60,767 bases of DNA, from the NCBI GenBank assembly GCA_018335015.1, contig JAGXKX010000004.1, positions 1 to 60,767 on the forward strand, in the 5' to 3' direction. Within the stretch, counting starts at the first letter, position 1, and each line of letters begins with the position of its first letter. Below the pieces are notes generated by a model. It saw only the letters and a list, made by a program, of their open reading frames with translations. It made no database searches and was not told the DNA's origin. The DNA comes from Candidatus Bipolaricaulota bacterium (lineage in GTDB: Bacteria; Bipolaricaulota; Bipolaricaulia; M55B111). Shown here in pieces: positions 17,938-26,800 of this stretch. Both the position numbers and the translations under genes were made by a program.

Positions 17938-18816
17938 ATGAAAGGATTTCCTAAACTCTATATTTCGATCATCGCACTGTTATTCCTTTTTCTCTCACTC
18001 GACTGCCATGCAGCCTCCACGGGAATTGATTCTCTTTTCGAATTACCCTTGGATGCCAGAAGCATGGGAATCGGAAAAGTTTCGCTCGGAATTTTGGCCG
18101 ACAGTGCCGGTGCTTTCGATAATCTCCTCGAGGGAAAAAAACCGGGCAAGTGGGAGCTGTCCTCTCTTTACGCCAATCAGTTAGGGGAACTCCATTACGC
18201 CACGCTCAATCTCCGAAGAAAAAACATTGGCGTCTCTTATCGGAGACTCAGTTCGGGGGAACTTACCGAACGGGACCTGCGAGGTAACGAGACAGGCAGG
18301 AGTTTTCGATACCGCAATCAGGGACTGGTAGGACGTATCGGGAGGTCATTCGGGCGTATGGGGCTATTGTTAAAGGGCCGGATAATCCAGAAAGGGATCG
18401 AAGACGGGGTTCTTTTGGGGTCGCTTACTCCGGGACTTAGCTACGAAATCAGCCCGGTAAGAGTTGGGTTGACGTTTTCGAATTTGATAGGCGGTGAAAT
18501 CTCCAGTTCGGGAGGCGGCTCGAGAACGTGGAACAAGGAGTTAACGTTCGGTCTCGGGTTTGAGACGGGTAATTTCATAGCCGGAATCGACCTGGAGGCC
18601 GAATTTCACGATCGTGGAGTAGAGCCGAACGGCCTTAGCGCCGGGATAGAGTGGTGGATAAGGAATTTCGTTGCCTTGAGGCTGGGGATAATGGACGACC
18701 TAAGACAGGCTATCGGATGGGGAATACGGGGGGAGAATATTCAACTCGATTACGCCTACCTCCGGCACGGTGAGCTGTCGAACAGTCATTTTGTTTCCTT
18801 TAGCTGGATTATTTAA
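17938..18816 (+). CDS. PorV/UPF0164-like outer-membrane beta-barrel protein
   Basis: 292 aa from the ATG at 17938, which gives a clean signal peptide (MKGFPKLYISIIALLFLFLSLDCHA); the track start at 17899 adds 13 residues in front of it. The mature protein begins near FELPLDARSMGIGKVSLGILAD, the hallmark of PorV/PorQ and UPF0164 proteins (ARSxGxGxA), continues with alternating beta-strands, and ends with the aromatic-rich FVSFSWII expected of outer-membrane barrels. PorV-type proteins serve type IX secretion in Bacteroidetes, but many phyla have relatives without that system, and no other T9SS gene is visible here. Confidence 0.72.
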   Translation: MKGFPKLYISIIALLFLFLSLDCHAASTGIDSLFELPLDARSMGIGKVSLGILADSAGAFDNLLEGKKPGKWELSSLYANQLGELHYATLNLRRKNIGVSYRRLSSGELTERDLRGNETGRSFRYRNQGLVGRIGRSFGRMGLLLKGRIIQKGIEDGVLLGSLTPGLSYEISPVRVGLTFSNLIGGEISSSGGGSRTWNKELTFGLGFETGNFIAGIDLEAEFHDRGVEPNGLSAGIEWWIRNFVALRLGIMDDLRQAIGWGIRGENIQLDYAYLRHGELSNSHFVSFSWII

Positions 18817-18853
18817 GAAGTACAAGTTGCAGGTGCTGGGTGCTAGGTAAAAA

Positions 18854-18975
18854 AACACCTATCGGGTTTCCTATTTAGCCGGACTCCTAGCTTAATCCCT
18901 GCCATCTTTTAGGTACTAGGTTTCGGTACTTGATACCAGGGCGAAGACATCTATCGGGTATCCTCATTAACCCTC
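18854..18975. repeat. Degenerate direct repeats
   Basis: The phrase ACACCTATCGGGTTTCCTATTTAGCC recurs about 95 nt later with few changes (ACATCTATCGGGTATCCTCATTAACC). Between and before them are GGTGCTGGGTGCTAGG and GGTACTAGG phrases. The stretch between the PorV-like gene and the GGDEF gene (18817-19183) holds no gene and appears to be a pile of decayed short repeats. Confidence 0.5.
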
Positions 18976-18986
18976 ACCCCCAACTG

Positions 18987-19015
18987 TCATCTTCCCCAAT
19001 CGAGAGGGAAGATGA
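18987..19015. repeat. Palindrome repeat TCATCTTCCC...GGGAAGATGA, copy 1
   Basis: A 10-bp perfect inverted repeat with a 9-nt loop, preceded by ACTG. A diverged copy with the same order (TCATCTCCTCCC ... GGGAAGAT) is at 21854-21881, and the phrase ACTGTCATCTT recurs at 36530. No U-tract follows. Confidence 0.5.
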
Positions 19016-19102
19016 GGAGACGGAACATTTTTAAAAGGAATTAATCGATGTGCGGAGCCCAAACATCCCGCAAGGGAGGGTGGAAGATCGAAAGGAACCT
19101 TT

Positions 19103-19145
19103 CATTTCCCTCTAAAATGGGGGAAAGAGATCTGAGGGGGTTGGA
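19103..19145. repeat. Short GC-rich hairpin repeat, copy 2
   Basis: CATTTCCCTCTAAAATGGGGGAAAGAGA followed by TGAGGGGGTT, closely similar to the element at 97-145. It lies about 60 nt after the stop codon of the minus-strand GGDEF gene. Confidence 0.5.
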
Positions 19146-19183
19146 TCCCTCTGCTAAAACAGGAGTAGATAAGCAGGAAAAAA

Positions 19184-20605
19184 CTACACCTGGGAATTTC
19201 TTTTGTCCTCGTACATCTTCTTGTCCGCTTCAGTGATTTTTTCCTCGACGCTGAGTTCTTCCTCGGGATCGAAGTTACTGGATCCGATCGCTAGAGTGAG
19301 GGGGAAATCAATGATTTCGTTCTCTTCGTTCCAGTTTTCCATTTTCGTTTTCAACCTCTCCACTACCGTCCGGGATCCGTCTCCGGTCTCCGGAAGGAGT
19401 ATTAGAAATTCATCTCCCCCGTATCTCACGACAGTATCCACTTCCCTCACGTTATCCTGCAACAGCTCTCCGACCTTTACTAGTACCTTGTCGCCTGTGG
19501 TGTGAGAGTAAGAGTCGTTGACCTCCTTAAATCCGTTGATATCAACCATCAGAAACGACAGTTTGTGGCCGTACCGCTGGGCTCTCTCAACTTCTTTGGT
19601 GAGTACTTCTTTCAGGTAATGCCTGTTGTAAAGACCGGTCAGCTGGTCATGTATCGCCTGGTGCCGGAGGTCACCTTCGACCTCCTCCCTTGAAAGCCGC
19701 TCTCCCACGTGGTGTGCCAGAATCTGCAACAGGTTGACGTCTTCCTCGGTAAAGTAACCTCGTTCGGAGGTAACCACCTGGAGAGCACCTCTGGAATCGA
19801 CCGGGGCGCTAACAATGGACTTGTATTTCTGCTGAGATAGATCGAACTGGCCGTATTCTTGAAAGTCCTCGCCACGAATAACCTGGTCCTTCTGCAAGGT
19901 AAGTTCTGTTAACCTCGCGCAGATCTCGTTCGGTAGAGTCGGCTTATTTTCCCCGAGCCCATTCCCTCTGGCCATGAGAGAGCGATCTTTTTCGAGGTGG
20001 AGCACGGATATATCCGGTGTTAGAACATTTTCGGCAACTTTAAGCGCGGTATCGTAAATTTCACCTTTTGATTTGGTGTCCTGTAATTTTGCTACCCCTT
20101 CCCTTAGCTGGAAGATCCTCTCGCCTACTTCTGTCTCCGGTTCTCCTGCAATATCACTCTCCGGACAGTTTCGGGCCTGCCAGATGATGCCTCCATTTCG
20201 GGTTTCGGTTAATTCCAGACAGTGGTAAACTCTGGAGCCATCCTTGCCTTCTCCCGCAATTTCTCCTTTCCAGGTACCTTGCTCGTTTAATTCCGGAAGA
20301 ATCGTTTGAGTGAACTCCTTTACTTTCTCGGATGGGTAGAGGGACTGCCAGTTCTTGCCCAGCAGTTCTTCGGGATCTTCGTAACCAAAAAGTCCAGCAA
20401 AAGTTTTATCTACGTAAGAAAAGAGCCCGTCGCTGTCAAGCAGAGCAATAGTTTTTCCTCCCCCCTTTTTGCCTCCTGTAACAGTCGATTTTTCGCCGGT
20501 CGCTTTAGCCAGATTAGACCTCCCGTCAACTTCAAATAGCCAGTCTTTTATATCTTCAAAATTTTCTGACAGTTGTTCAATTTTTTTCTTTTTTTTGGAC
20601 GACAT
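19184..20605 (-). CDS. Diguanylate cyclase with PAS and GAF sensor domains
   Basis: Predicted to make cyclic di-GMP in response to a signal. I start it at the ATG at 20605 (473 aa), 15 nt inside the track ORF, with GTGAGG upstream. A lysine run (MSSKKKKK) is followed by a PAS domain (residues about 45-160; IALLDSDGLFSYVDKTFAGLFGYEDPEELLG), a GAF domain (about 170-305) and a GGDEF domain (about 315-470). The catalytic motif is intact (RYGGDEFLILLPE). The product-inhibition I-site RxxD (REVD) stands exactly five residues before GGDEF, so it should be active and feedback-regulated. There is no EAL domain or membrane segment. A MITE-like element lies about 170 nt upstream. Confidence 0.92.
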   Translation of the reverse strand: MSSKKKKKIEQLSENFEDIKDWLFEVDGRSNLAKATGEKSTVTGGKKGGGKTIALLDSDGLFSYVDKTFAGLFGYEDPEELLGKNWQSLYPSEKVKEFTQTILPELNEQGTWKGEIAGEGKDGSRVYHCLELTETRNGGIIWQARNCPESDIAGEPETEVGERIFQLREGVAKLQDTKSKGEIYDTALKVAENVLTPDISVLHLEKDRSLMARGNGLGENKPTLPNEICARLTELTLQKDQVIRGEDFQEYGQFDLSQQKYKSIVSAPVDSRGALQVVTSERGYFTEEDVNLLQILAHHVGERLSREEVEGDLRHQAIHDQLTGLYNRHYLKEVLTKEVERAQRYGHKLSFLMVDINGFKEVNDSYSHTTGDKVLVKVGELLQDNVREVDTVVRYGGDEFLILLPETGDGSRTVVERLKTKMENWNEENEIIDFPLTLAIGSSNFDPEEELSVEEKITEADKKMYEDKRNSQV

Positions 20606-20778
20606 ACGAAGGTTCCTCACCGCTTTTGGATTACAATTAATTATTACACAAATAGTATATCGATGTCATTAATTTGAGTCAAATATGTGGGAGCGGGGAA
20701 GTAAATGTGGAGGTTGAATTGAATATATAGAACCATTGCGCCGGATCGTGCTCTCACCGGAGCGGATATTCACTGTAA

Positions 20779-20981
20779 CTCAGTTCTTGCACCATTATTC
20801 GGAAGCGAGGGGTATCTCATATAGCAATAACTATATTTTTTAGTCCAATCCTCCTGCCCCTTACCTGGTAACTGATTTAACCTCAAAATCTTACCAGTAG
20901 AGGTAATCCCGGCAGCCAGGTAAGGGGCAGGAGGCATATGAGGACAAAATAATGATATACGACGATAGTGAAAGAACTGAT
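20779..20981. mobile_element. MITE-like palindromic element, copy a (203 bp, complete, 5-bp TSD)
   Basis: It begins CTCAGTTCTTGCACCAT and ends ATAGTGAAAGAACTGAT (terminal inverted repeats). Nested inside is a perfect 19-bp stem (20850-20868 and 20916-20934, CCTCCTGCCCCTTACCTGG) around the core AACTGATTTAACC...CCAGTAGAGG...CCGGCAG. TGTAA flanks both ends (20774-20778 and 20982-20986), an exact 5-bp duplication. Arm order is long arm, core forward, short arm. It lies between rplM and the GGDEF gene and has no coding capacity. Confidence 0.85.
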
Positions 20982-21075
20982 TGTAACAGATTTGCCCATC
21001 CAGGATATCAGGCCAGGTTACCGTGCCCGGGCAGTTTGTTAGGAAAGAGACGGTTTCACGTTTGGATCGACCTTC

Positions 21076-21105
21076 CGGGAGGGCATGGGAGCCCTCCCTG
21101 CTATA
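21076..21105. repeat. Hairpin repeat downstream of rplM
   Basis: GGGAGGGC - ATGGGA - GCCCTCCC (8 bp perfect) followed by TGCTATAC. A related hairpin (CGGGAGCACGGGGACTCCC then TTTGCTATC) lies upstream of rplM at 21778-21806. No U-tract on the minus strand, so it is not an obvious rplM terminator. Confidence 0.55.
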
Positions 21106-21197
21106 CTAATAGTTCAGTTAGTCCGTACTCCTTGTTTGATAGTTCCAAGTAAGTACTGGAAAAGAGAGAAAGGGGTTTTTGGCGGGCTATTAAACTA

Positions 21198-21638
21198 TTA
21201 AATGTCCAGTTCTTTAAAGTCTTTGGCCGCGTGGGGATGGTCCTCGCCCTTGTAGGGCTTGAACTTTTTCAGCATTTCGTCTGCGAGGTTGTTTTTCGGC
21301 ATCATCCGTCTTACGGCTTCTTTGATCGGAATAAGGGAATCCTCTTCAAGCAACTCTCCGTAGCTTTTCTGTTTGAGGTTTCCCAGGTAGTCCGAATGGC
21401 TGTAGTACATTTTCTGTTCGGCCTTATTGCCCGTAAGTTTTACGTCGGTCGCGTTCACGACTACGACGAAATCTCCCGTATCCACGTGGGGAGTGTAGGT
21501 CGGTTTATGTTTTCCCTGCAGCACAGTTGCCACTTTTGAAGCGATTCTTCCTAACGGTTTACCTTCAGCATCTACGATATACCAGTCTCTATCTTGCTCG
21601 GTTATTTCCTCTTTTTTCGCCATCCAGGTATTTTGCAT
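21198..21638 (-). CDS. rplM: Ribosomal protein L13
   Basis: Large-subunit ribosomal protein, 146 aa, with the typical region YIVDAEGKPLGRIASKVATVLQGKHKPTYTPHVDTGDFVVVVNA and the C-terminal KKFKPYKGEDHPH block. GGAGGT precedes the ATG. L13 is normally followed by S9 (rpsI) in bacteria and archaea. Here the 215 nt downstream contain only a hairpin and the edge of a MITE-like copy, so rpsI must be elsewhere. Confidence 0.96.
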   Translation of the reverse strand: MQNTWMAKKEEITEQDRDWYIVDAEGKPLGRIASKVATVLQGKHKPTYTPHVDTGDFVVVVNATDVKLTGNKAEQKMYYSHSDYLGNLKQKSYGELLEEDSLIPIKEAVRRMMPKNNLADEMLKKFKPYKGEDHPHAAKDFKELDI

Positions 21639-21777
21639 AATTTACCTCCGAATTTTTTACCCAGGGGAAGTTAGTTATTCAGTCAAATTATCTTTATGAT
21701 TGTGCAATTCAGGCTGGTAAAATTCAAGGGCCGTGAGTCTTAGGCGGATTCACCAAGTACTTGTTTTGCTGTACTAA

Positions 21778-21806
21778 CGGGAGCACGGGGACTCCCTTTG
21801 CTATCT
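21778..21806. repeat. Hairpin repeat upstream of rplM
   Basis: CGGGAG - CACGGGGA - CTCCC followed by TTTGCTATCTTTTT. The shared frame CGGGAG...CA.GGG...CTCCC...TGCTAT links it to the hairpin at 21076-21105. The T-rich run on the plus strand would suit a terminator in that direction, but no plus-strand gene ends here. Confidence 0.45.
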
Positions 21807-21853
21807 TTTTGAGAAGCCCATTTGAATCCTTTTTGGGTCTTACACCTTATCTG

Positions 21854-21881
21854 TCATCTCCTCCCATCAAAGGGAAGATCA
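21854..21881. repeat. Palindrome repeat TCATCT...AGATCA, copy 2
   Basis: A diverged copy of the palindrome at 18987-19015: CTGTCATCTCCTCCCATCAA then AGGGAAGATC. The 21639-21996 gap between rplM and purA contains only this, the hairpin at 21778 and AT-rich sequence. Confidence 0.4.
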
Positions 21882-21996
21882 AGTAAATCAGTTGATGGCT
21901 AGGATGAGTTTAGGTGCGGAAACCTAACTATTTTAATTACGTATGTGAAAGACTAATTAGGACCCCCGCATTCATTTCCTCTTTTGCGGACGGGGG

Positions 21997-23262
21997 TTAA
22001 TCCACCATTATCGTTTGCGACCTCTTCTTCCCTATCGAAACGATCGAAATCGGTACGTCGAGTTCCTTTTCCAGGAAGTCTACGTACCCCTGAGCCTCTG
22101 ACGGCAAATCTTCCAGGCTGCTGGCGTGACTGATGTCCTCGTCCCACCCTTCGAAAGTAATGTAGCTAGGCTCACATTCGCTCAGTTCTTCCGCGGTTGA
22201 GGGAAATTCCGTGATCTTCTCGCCGTCTTTCATGTAGTGGCTGGCAACCTTAATTTCGTCGAATCCCGATAGCACGTCGAGTTTGGTAAGGGCGATCTCC
22301 GTCATGTCGTTGAGGTCCAGGGCGAACTTCAGCCCGACGAGATCCAGAGGACCGCAACGCCTTGGTCTTCCTGTCGTAGCGCCGTACTCGTCTCCGTTAT
22401 CTCTAAGCCTCTCTCCCAGATCACCTTCGTCCTCCGTGGGCATCGGTCCCTTGCCCACTCGGGTCGTGTAGGCTTTTACGACGCCGATTCGACGCTCCAC
22501 CCTCGTCGGGGAAACGCCCGCTCCAGTGCCTATTCCACCGACAGTCGGGTTGGACGACGTCACGTAGGGGTACGTTCCAAAGTCGATATCGAGGAGAGTT
22601 CCCTGAGCGCCCTCGAAGATAACCGATTTCCCTTCGTCTATTGCTTTGTTGAGTACCGGAGACGAATTGACAATCTTGGCCTCGGATACCATATCTCTCA
22701 GCCGGTCCACGACGTCGAAGAACCTGTCCTCCTCGATTCGGTCAAGGTCGGAGGGATCGTCCCAGCGCTCTTTGAGTTTCTCCAGCCTGTCCCGAAACCG
22801 GTCCTCGAAATCCGACCGAAAGAGATCGTTTATCCTGAAACCGCTGCGGGCGGCTTTGTCCTCGTACGTCGGACCTATCCCCCGGCCCGTCGTGCCAACC
22901 TCTTCCTTTGCCTTCTCAAGTACCTCCACCACCGGATGATAAGGGGTAATGACATGGGCTCGCGCTCCCAGAAAAATATCGGGTTCGATAGCTCGTTTTT
23001 CCTGGAGTTGGTCCAGTTCTTCGACCAGACCTATCGGGTTTATCACCATGCCTGGGCCGAGCAGCACCCTGCAATCCTCGTGCAGGCTGGCGGATGGAAG
23101 ATGGTGGAACTTGAACTCCCCCGTATCGTCGACCACCGTGTGTCCCGCATTTGGCCCGCCGTTATATCGGACAACCCAGTCGGCGTCTTCGCTCAGCATG
23201 TCGGCGATCTTTCCTTTCCCTTCGTCTCCCCATTGTGAACCGATTATCGTAAGTGTGTTCAT
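21997..23262 (-). CDS. purA: Adenylosuccinate synthetase
   Basis: Joins IMP and aspartate using GTP, the first committed step to AMP. The 421-aa protein is full length, with the N-terminal signature SQWGDEGKGKIADML, the NAGHTVV motif, GTTGRGIGPTYEDKAARSG, and VGKGPMPTED with TGRPRRCGPLD. It is the last gene of the ileS - birA-like - purA operon, 27 nt after the ligase. No purine riboswitch is visible before it, consistent with transcription from the ileS side. Confidence 0.97.
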   Translation of the reverse strand: MNTLTIIGSQWGDEGKGKIADMLSEDADWVVRYNGGPNAGHTVVDDTGEFKFHHLPSASLHEDCRVLLGPGMVINPIGLVEELDQLQEKRAIEPDIFLGARAHVITPYHPVVEVLEKAKEEVGTTGRGIGPTYEDKAARSGFRINDLFRSDFEDRFRDRLEKLKERWDDPSDLDRIEEDRFFDVVDRLRDMVSEAKIVNSSPVLNKAIDEGKSVIFEGAQGTLLDIDFGTYPYVTSSNPTVGGIGTGAGVSPTRVERRIGVVKAYTTRVGKGPMPTEDEGDLGERLRDNGDEYGATTGRPRRCGPLDLVGLKFALDLNDMTEIALTKLDVLSGFDEIKVASHYMKDGEKITEFPSTAEELSECEPSYITFEGWDEDISHASSLEDLPSEAQGYVDFLEKELDVPISIVSIGKKRSQTIMVD

Positions 23263-23289
23263 TGAACCTCCCTCTGAGGTATGATTATT

Positions 23290-23859
23290 TTATTGTACTT
23301 GTTCCCGGTAAAAATCCTCAAATTTTCCAAGGAAATCCTCAAGCATCTTCGTCCGATCCACCTTTTCCCCGGTTACGTCTTTCATCGTGATCGAATTTTC
23401 CCTGACGGCTTCCGGTAGACCCGACGCCTCGTTATTTACGTTTATTCCGATTCCCACTATATAATCCCCGCTGCTTTCCTCGATAAGCAGTCCCGCTATT
23501 TTTTTGCCCTCCACGACCAGATCATTGGGCCTGGACACGCTCGTCTCTACTCCGTATTCCGCCAAAAGTGCCTGAACCAATTTAAGTAACTCGACGTATA
23601 ATTCGGGCGTGGCCAGGTGCATCAAACCGCCAAGAGTAAACGAGAACCACAACCCCCCCTCGGGTGAATACCACCTTCGTGTTCCGCTACCCTGACCGTG
23701 CGTCTGTTTGTCCGCAAGCACTATGGTTCCAGGCAAAACTTCCTCGCCGTGCCTGAGATAGCGGTTGGTTGAATCCAGTTCGTTCCGGTAGATAAACTCG
23801 GTCCAAACATCTGAATTCTGGACGAAATCCCGAACCGGCTTCCAGTTTGACAACCTCAA
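23290..23859 (-). CDS. Biotin--protein ligase-like enzyme, catalytic domain only
   Basis: A 189-aa protein matching the core of BirA: ELDSTNRYLR, GQGSGTRRWYSPEGGLWFS, RPNDLVVEGKKIAGLLIEE and GIGINVN. There is no N-terminal DNA-binding domain, so it is not a BirA-type repressor, and the C-terminal domain is very short. The biotinyl-5'-AMP loop GRGRRGR of E. coli BirA aligns without gaps as GQGSGTR, so Arg118 is replaced by Ser; the KW of KWPND is also changed. It overlaps ileS by 4 nt (ATGA). The likely substrate in this window is the carrier at 6400-6654. Confidence 0.8.
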   Translation of the reverse strand: MRLSNWKPVRDFVQNSDVWTEFIYRNELDSTNRYLRHGEEVLPGTIVLADKQTHGQGSGTRRWYSPEGGLWFSFTLGGLMHLATPELYVELLKLVQALLAEYGVETSVSRPNDLVVEGKKIAGLLIEESSGDYIVGIGINVNNEASGLPEAVRENSITMKDVTGEKVDRTKMLEDFLGKFEDFYREQVQ

Positions 23860-26800
23860 TCAACCCGTTTTAGCGCGATCCTGGCCTTTTTCCCGTTCAA
23901 GCTCTCCTCCGACTCGACGTCAGCCGTTTCGGGTAACTCCCCTGCCCGGAGATCGCGGGTCAGCGTTTCCGACCTCAGGTAATCAGAGTGTTTTTCTACG
24001 GCACCCTCAATCGATTGATCTGCTTCGTAATAAAGCTCTATTCTGTCGGTGACCTCGAAACCTGCTTCCTTTCTCAGCTGCTGAATTCGCCGGATCAGCT
24101 CCCTGACGTAACCTTCCTGGCGTAGCCCCTCGTCGAGTTCGACGTTCAACAGTAACACGTAATCGTTGTTCTCGACTTTTTCGTAGGACTCGTCCGTTTC
24201 CCGGGTAAGTTCGACTTCCTCCCCGGTCACTGTGAAGGTTTCGCCGTCGATCTTTATCTCGACCTCTCCCTGTTCCTCCAGGGCAGTGACGATCAACTCG
24301 CCGTCCTCTTCCTCTATTCTGTCGCCAATCTTCTGTGCGTTTTCGCCAAACTTTGGACCCAGCTTGCTGAAGTCAGGGTTGACAACAGGAACGTAGTAAT
24401 CCTCGAGTTCGTCCTGAAATGATACTTCCTTCACGTTCAACTCTTCCTTTAACAGAGCGAGGGACTCGCCGGATATCTCGTCAAATTCCCGTTTGGGCTG
24501 AATTATAAGCTCGCTCAACGGCTGCCTCACCTTGATCTCGGCCCTGTTCCGGGCTTTTCTGCCCAGAGCCGTCAGGGAACGGACTTCCTTCACGTGGTCT
24601 TCGAGATCCTCGTCTATCTCCTCCCTACGCACTTCCGGCCAGTCGGCAAGGTGAACGCTATCCGGTCCGCGGGAATTCAAATTTCGGTAGAGTTCCTCTG
24701 CTAGGAACGGAGTAAACGGAGCAAATAAATTGCTGAGGGCAATTAACGAACGGTAGAGCGTGTGATGAGCCGCCAGCTTATCCTCGCCGGATTCGTCGCT
24801 CCAGAACCTATCCCTCGAACAGCGGACGTACCAGTTGCTGAGATCGTCGACGAAATTCTCTATCGCCGAAGTGGCAGACGGTACGTCGTAACTATCCAGC
24901 GAATCGGTAACCTTTTCGACCGTCCGGTTTAGCCTGGAATTAATCCAGCGGTCGAGCAGGGAAAGTTCCAGGTCCTCGGATTCGACAGCGGCCGGCTCAA
25001 ACTCGTCTATCTCCGCGTAGAGCGAAAAGAAATTGTAGGTATTTCTGACCGTGTCGAGAAACTTGTAGAGGACTTCTCCCGGACCTTCCTCTTCGAGGCG
25101 CCGCGTCTTCCAGGGTGCCGTGGTAGAAAATAGGTACCACCTTATCGCGTCCGCGCCGTACCTTTCTATCATTTCCCAGGGATCGATCACGTTGCCCCGG
25201 CTCTTGCTCATTGCGTTCCCTTCCGAGTCCAGCCCGTATCCAGTCACCAGGACGTTCTTAAAAGAGGACTGTCCGTGGAGCAGCGTACTCGTGACCAGGA
25301 GGGTGTAGAACCAGCCTCGAGTCTGATCCTGACCCTCGCAGATAAAGTCCGCGGGAAACAACCGCTGGAAATCTTCCTTGTTCTCGAATGGATAGTGGAG
25401 CTGAGCCGTATGCATAGAGCCGGAGTCGAACCAGGTATCAAGCACGTGCTCGACCCGATCCATCTCTCCGTCACAATTCGGGCAGGTAAGCTTGACCTCG
25501 TCTATGAACGGCCGATGTAGTTCGACCTCTTCGGCCAGTTCTTCGTCCTCGGCATGCTCGACCAGTTCCTTCCTACTGCCGATCGAGAGCTCGTGGTCGC
25601 AATCGTTACAGAGCCAGATATTGAGCGGCGTTCCCCAGTAGCGATCACGGCTCAACGCCCAGTCCTTCATGTTATCCAGGAAGTCGCCAAACCGTCCGTC
25701 ACGCATGTGTTCCGGGTACCAGTTTATCTTCTGATTGTTTTCGATTATCTCTTCCTGTCTTTCCGTGGTCTCAATGTACCAGGAATCCAGAGCGAAGTAG
25801 AGCAACGGCGTATCGCAGCGCCAGCAAAAAGGGTACTCGTGTTCGTAACTGGAGTGCTTGAGGAGGTAGCCTTTTTCCTCGAGATCCTCAACTATATCGT
25901 CGTCGGCGTCCTTGACGAAATCTCCTTCCGAGAGGGGGAACTCCGAGGTAAACTCGCCGTTTAGATTGAGAGGCTGAACGAAAGGGATGCCTTTCTTCTC
26001 GCCCAGTTCCGCGTCTTCCTCACCAAAGGAAGGAGCGACGTGAACGATTCCCGTTCCCTCGTCCAGCGTGACGAAATCCGCGTCGTGAACCCTGTAGGCG
26101 TCTTCGTCGTCGGACAGCCTGTACGGAGGCTCGTAGAATAGACCGATGAGCTCTTCTCCGGCGAATTCCTCTAACATCTCGTAATCGGGCCCGAGAACCT
26201 TATCCAGCAGGGCTTTTGCCATGATAATTTTCTCGCCTTCTACTTCCACTTTCGCGTACCAGAGTTCGTCGCTCACAGCGAGGGCTGTGTTGGACGGAAT
26301 CGTCCACGGAGTGGTCGTCCAGGCAAGCAGGCTGAGGTCCTCTTCACCCTCTATCGGAAACTTCACGAAGATGGAAGGGTCTTCCGTCAGTTCGTAACCC
26401 TGAGCCACCTCGTGCGAAGAGAGCCCCGTCCCGCACCGGGGACAGTAAGGCAGTACTTTGTGCCCCTTGTAAAGGAGATCCTGCTCCCAGATATTCTTTA
26501 GTTCCCACCACAGGGTCTCAATGTATTCGTCCTCATAAGTAATATAGGGGTCGTCGAGGTCTATCCAGAATCCCATCCGCTCGATCATCCTCTCCCATTC
26601 CTGCTTGTATTCCCAGACACTCTTTTTGCACTTCTCGACGAAATTCTCTATTCCGTATTCCTCAATCTCTTCCTTGCTTTCCAGGCCAAGCTCTTTTTCA
26701 ACCTCGAGCTCAACCGGAAGACCGTGGGTATCCCAGCCCCCTTTCCGCTCTACGTGATAACCCTGCATAGTCTTGTAGCGGGGAAAGAGGTCCTTGTAAA

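Noticed and set aside
20850-20934. Integron attC site
   Set aside because: The core contains ATTTAAC and GTTAAAT, which fit the 7-bp attC core boxes, but they are not at the element ends, no integrase is present, and the elements have transposon-like ends and duplications.
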